Part shown: piece by piece, positions 61,975 through 64,000 of the stretch
How the letters are laid out: every line of letters starts with the position of its first letter
Numbering within the stretch: the first letter of the stretch is position 1
NCBI RefSeq assembly: GCF_013343215.1
Contig: NZ_CP039145.1
Coordinates: forward strand, 11,190-75,189
Source: Acinetobacter sp. 10FS3-1
GTDB taxonomy: Bacteria > Pseudomonadota > Gammaproteobacteria > Pseudomonadales > Moraxellaceae
Reading direction: 5' to 3'
DNA length: 64,000 bases
Notes under the pieces: model-generated
What the model saw: the letters and a program-made list of their open reading frames with translations, nothing else
What the model was told of the DNA's origin: nothing
Database searches by the model: none
Position numbers and translations under genes: made by a program

Positions 61975-62469
61975 ATGAAAAAACTGTTTAGAATAACACC
62001 TAAACTACTAGGAACTCTGATTTTTATTGGAGTTTCCTCTTCAGTAAATGCAGCTACTGCAACAAGTACATTAACTGTCACAGCCAATGTTCTATCTGCA
62101 TGTGTAATTAATAATGCAACTCTAGCTTTTGGTGAATATCTTCCAGTAACCACACATGCGAACGCTAATCTAGAGGGTGCTACTACGGTAGGAGTAACGT
62201 GTACAAATGGTACTATTGCTCAACTCTTCTCAACGACTCCAACTGCCCAAAGAACCATGACGAATAGCACTGGTTCAGTACTGAATTATCAACTTTATAC
62301 TACTGCAAGTCGAGATACTATATTAGGTACTACAGATGCAGGCGATACTATTCCAGTAACAGGGACAGGTGTGACTCAATCAATTGATCTTTATGGCGTA
62401 ATTCCACAAAATCAGCAAGTAACGACTGGTAATTATACAGGTACAGCAAACCTGACTATTTCTTATTAA
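61975..62469 (+). CDS. Spore-coat-U-domain pilin subunit (CsuA/B-like)
   Basis: The 164-residue protein has a Sec signal (KLLGTLIFIGVSSSVNAA, cut likely after NAA) and a spore coat protein U domain: LTVTANVLSACVINNATLAFGEY with the first conserved Cys, VGVTCTNG with the second, and the C-terminal beta strand NYTGTANLTISY. These are the major pilin features of Csu-type archaic chaperone-usher pili, which mediate attachment and biofilm growth. AAGGA lies nine bases ahead. It is the first gene of an operon continuing with chaperone and usher. Confidence 0.9.
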   Translation: MKKLFRITPKLLGTLIFIGVSSSVNAATATSTLTVTANVLSACVINNATLAFGEYLPVTTHANANLEGATTVGVTCTNGTIAQLFSTTPTAQRTMTNSTGSVLNYQLYTTASRDTILGTTDAGDTIPVTGTGVTQSIDLYGVIPQNQQVTTGNYTGTANLTISY

Positions 62470-62496
62470 TAATTTTTAATTTAAGGAGGTCGGTTG

Positions 62497-63192
62497 ATGT
62501 TTTTAAAGATAGGAGGATTCGGCCTTCTTTTCAGTACTTCAGTCAGCTATGCAATGAGTATTTCACCAGTTCTGGTAGATCTGACGCCACAAAAAAAAGT
62601 AGTTTCGATTACCTTGGTAAATACTTCAGATCAGAAACTAAGATATCAAGCGAATAGCTTATCTTGGGTGCAAGTGGATGGCAAAAACCATTATCAGGAG
62701 AGCAAAGAGTTATTAGTGGTTCCTCCAATGGTGGAAATAGCTCCTGGAGCCACCCAAATATTTAGAGTGACTCCTCGCTACCCACAAAGCAATAAGGTGG
62801 AAAAGAGTTATCGGCTGATACTCGAAAATTTAACCGCAGAAATACCCTCTAGCTCAATAAAAGCCAATGAGATTATTTTTCGTATTAGCCACGATATTCC
62901 AGTTTTTATTGCGCCAGTTCATCAGACTAACATTTCATCGCGCTGGCTCCAATGTAAAGCGCCGACAGGTCAAGGCTGCATTCGAATTGAAAATACCGGA
63001 AATCAACGGATTCATTTTTCTGACGTGCATATTCAGGGAAAAGACTGGCGACAAGATCTAAAGGTCAATGATACGATCCTCGCAGGGGCTTGGAAACAAT
63101 GGACTTATGATCTGCCAAGTAATGGTTCCACGCCAATCAAAATTCAATTAAAAACTGCGAATGGAATGATAGAACCTGTTCAGTACCCATAA
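62497..63192 (+). CDS. Periplasmic pilus chaperone (CsuC-like, PapD family)
   Basis: The ~231-residue protein has a signal peptide (FLKIGGFGLLFSTSVSYA) and two immunoglobulin-like domains. The first has MSISPVLVDLTPQKKVVSITLVNTS and PPMVEIAPGATQIFRVTPRYP, the usual chaperone G1/F1 strands with the conserved Arg. AAGGAGG lies seven bases ahead of the ATG at 62497; an in-frame TTG three bases earlier is not needed. It caps pilin subunits and hands them to the usher encoded next. Confidence 0.9.
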   Translation: MFLKIGGFGLLFSTSVSYAMSISPVLVDLTPQKKVVSITLVNTSDQKLRYQANSLSWVQVDGKNHYQESKELLVVPPMVEIAPGATQIFRVTPRYPQSNKVEKSYRLILENLTAEIPSSSIKANEIIFRISHDIPVFIAPVHQTNISSRWLQCKAPTGQGCIRIENTGNQRIHFSDVHIQGKDWRQDLKVNDTILAGAWKQWTYDLPSNGSTPIKIQLKTANGMIEPVQYP

Positions 63193-63221
63193 CTTAATTA
63201 AAAAATAAATGAAAATGACGA

Positions 63222-64000
63222 ATGCATATATCTTTTTCAGGGCACTCCTTATTACACAGTTTTTGGCCTAGCCCCAAGCCAATTTCATGGATAATTGTAT
63301 TTCATATATTAACGCCCTCTATAGTAAATGCTGGATTGGTTGCAGAGCCTCATATATCCTCTTCGCTCTTAACTACAGAACGAAATGATTTGCCGAATCA
63401 GAGGGATTTAGCTCAAGAGAAAGCTAAGGATCAGACTCAAGATCAGGCTGAAACACTTTTAGTTAATATTATTATTAATAACCAACGATTACCTGATATC
63501 TATCGTGTTGAAAAATTGCAAGATGGTCGTCTGGCAATGCCTTTAGAGGTTTGGCAGTCAACTCGATTGCGTCCTGTTTCAGAACTGATGAGATTAATCG
63601 ATAATAACCAAGGCTATACACTAGACTCAATTCAAAGTCTTAAATATAAACTTGATCGACAAACTTTAACTTTAGAGATTCATGCGCCTATACAAGCCTT
63701 CCAAACTAACTCAGTCAATGTACGTCCAAAGGCTGATCAATTAGCTAAAAGGACTTCTTCCGGAATTTTTATAAATTATGATCTGAATGCGACTCATGGC
63801 AAGTATGAAAATAGCTATGCGGGCTTAATCGAAGGAACCGTCTTTAATAATTGGGGAACAGCGATGGTAGGTGCCGTTATACGTGTTAACGATCATCATA
63901 AGGAAACGATACGGACAGAAAGCTATTGGCAAAAAGATTTACCTACTCGAATGCAGTCATTGGTGATTGGAGATACTATCGACTTTGCTAGTGATTGGAG
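63222..64000 (+). CDS. Outer-membrane pilus usher (CsuD-like), 5' part
   Basis: From ATG 63222 the frame is open to the window end (259 residues). After a signal-like hydrophobic segment (WIIVFHILTPSIVNA) comes the usher N-terminal domain: ETLLVNIIINNQRLPDIYRVEK and LRPVSELMRLID. The start of the beta-barrel is seen in GIFINYDLNATHGKYENSYAGLIEGTVFNNWG and IRTESYWQKDLPTRMQSLVIGDTID. This matches FimD/CsuD ushers, normally about 800 residues, so the gene continues beyond the window. It assembles and exports the pilus. Confidence 0.88.
   Translation, partial: MHISFSGHSLLHSFWPSPKPISWIIVFHILTPSIVNAGLVAEPHISSSLLTTERNDLPNQRDLAQEKAKDQTQDQAETLLVNIIINNQRLPDIYRVEKLQDGRLAMPLEVWQSTRLRPVSELMRLIDNNQGYTLDSIQSLKYKLDRQTLTLEIHAPIQAFQTNSVNVRPKADQLAKRTSSGIFINYDLNATHGKYENSYAGLIEGTVFNNWGTAMVGAVIRVNDHHKETIRTESYWQKDLPTRMQSLVIGDTIDFASDW

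Noticed and set aside
1..64000. tRNA or rRNA genes and conjugation (relaxase/oriT) genes
   Set aside because: I looked for cloverleaf-like stretches with CCA ends, rRNA signatures and relaxase motifs and saw none that could be supported.

Overview
The window reads as part of a large accessory replicon, most likely a plasmid, of an Acinetobacter-type gammaproteobacterium (Moraxellaceae). The reasons are an iteron origin with a Rep_3 initiator, a ParA/ribbon-helix-helix partition pair, several XerC/XerD recombination sites of the Acinetobacter plasmid (pdif) type, IS families common in that genus, low GC in most blocks, a complete BREX-1 island of the Acinetobacter gene order, and a Csu-type pilus operon. 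No rRNA, tRNA or core housekeeping genes are visible.

Layout. 1-4.2 kb: a scarred region where two inverted IS5-family elements (one with a nonsense-mutated transposase) enclose a macro-domain gene and a serine recombinase. 4.4-9.4 kb: an intact catabolic operon (GntP-type permease, iron alcohol dehydrogenase, CoA-acylating malonate/methylmalonate-semialdehyde dehydrogenase) with a strong promoter, a 25-bp palindromic operator and a convergent IclR regulator. 9.6-24.2 kb: a Fic gene remnant, then a full BREX-1 locus (brxR-A-B-C-pglX-pglZ-brxL, all on the minus strand). 24.2-29.6 kb: a DUF4236 protein, an AAA/DUF4143 ATPase, a DUF262-HNH putative nuclease, two related small structured RNAs and one further structured non-coding stretch. 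29.6-35.9 kb: three translationally linked genes, two encoding very large tyrosine-recombinase-like proteins; this trio probably mobilises the defence island and recalls the gamma-mobile-trio class. 36-41.1 kb: partition genes, origin, Rep, an IS5-type insertion and nine copies of a ~191-bp tandem repeat that share a motif with the parA upstream region.

41.1-53.3 kb: a second catabolic region broken up by insertion sequences. It holds a 5'-truncated mmsA paralogue, an AldB-type aldehyde dehydrogenase, a DhaT-type 1,3-propanediol dehydrogenase, a truncated gntP paralogue and a second IclR regulator. Within it lie a serine recombinase and two pdif-bounded cassettes (an unknown 130-residue protein and a RelB/RelE toxin-antitoxin pair). 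53.9-59.4 kb: a Fic protein, 22 perfect copies of an 8-bp repeat attached to a resolvase remnant, an IS6 element inside a third IS5 copy, a lipoprotein and a HigB/HigA toxin-antitoxin pair. 59.4-61.3 kb: a zinc-metallopeptidase-like gene between two opposed pdif sites, all enclosed by 134-bp inverted repeats. 61.3-64 kb: an antitoxin fragment, two 100-bp MITE-like repeats, and the start of a chaperone-usher (spore-coat-U/Csu type) pilus operon running off the end.

Taken together, the two catabolic regions could supply 1,3-propanediol -> 3-hydroxypropanal -> 3-hydroxypropionate -> malonate semialdehyde -> acetyl-CoA. That route is inferred from the families present, not shown. All identifications are by reading the sequence, without database searches.
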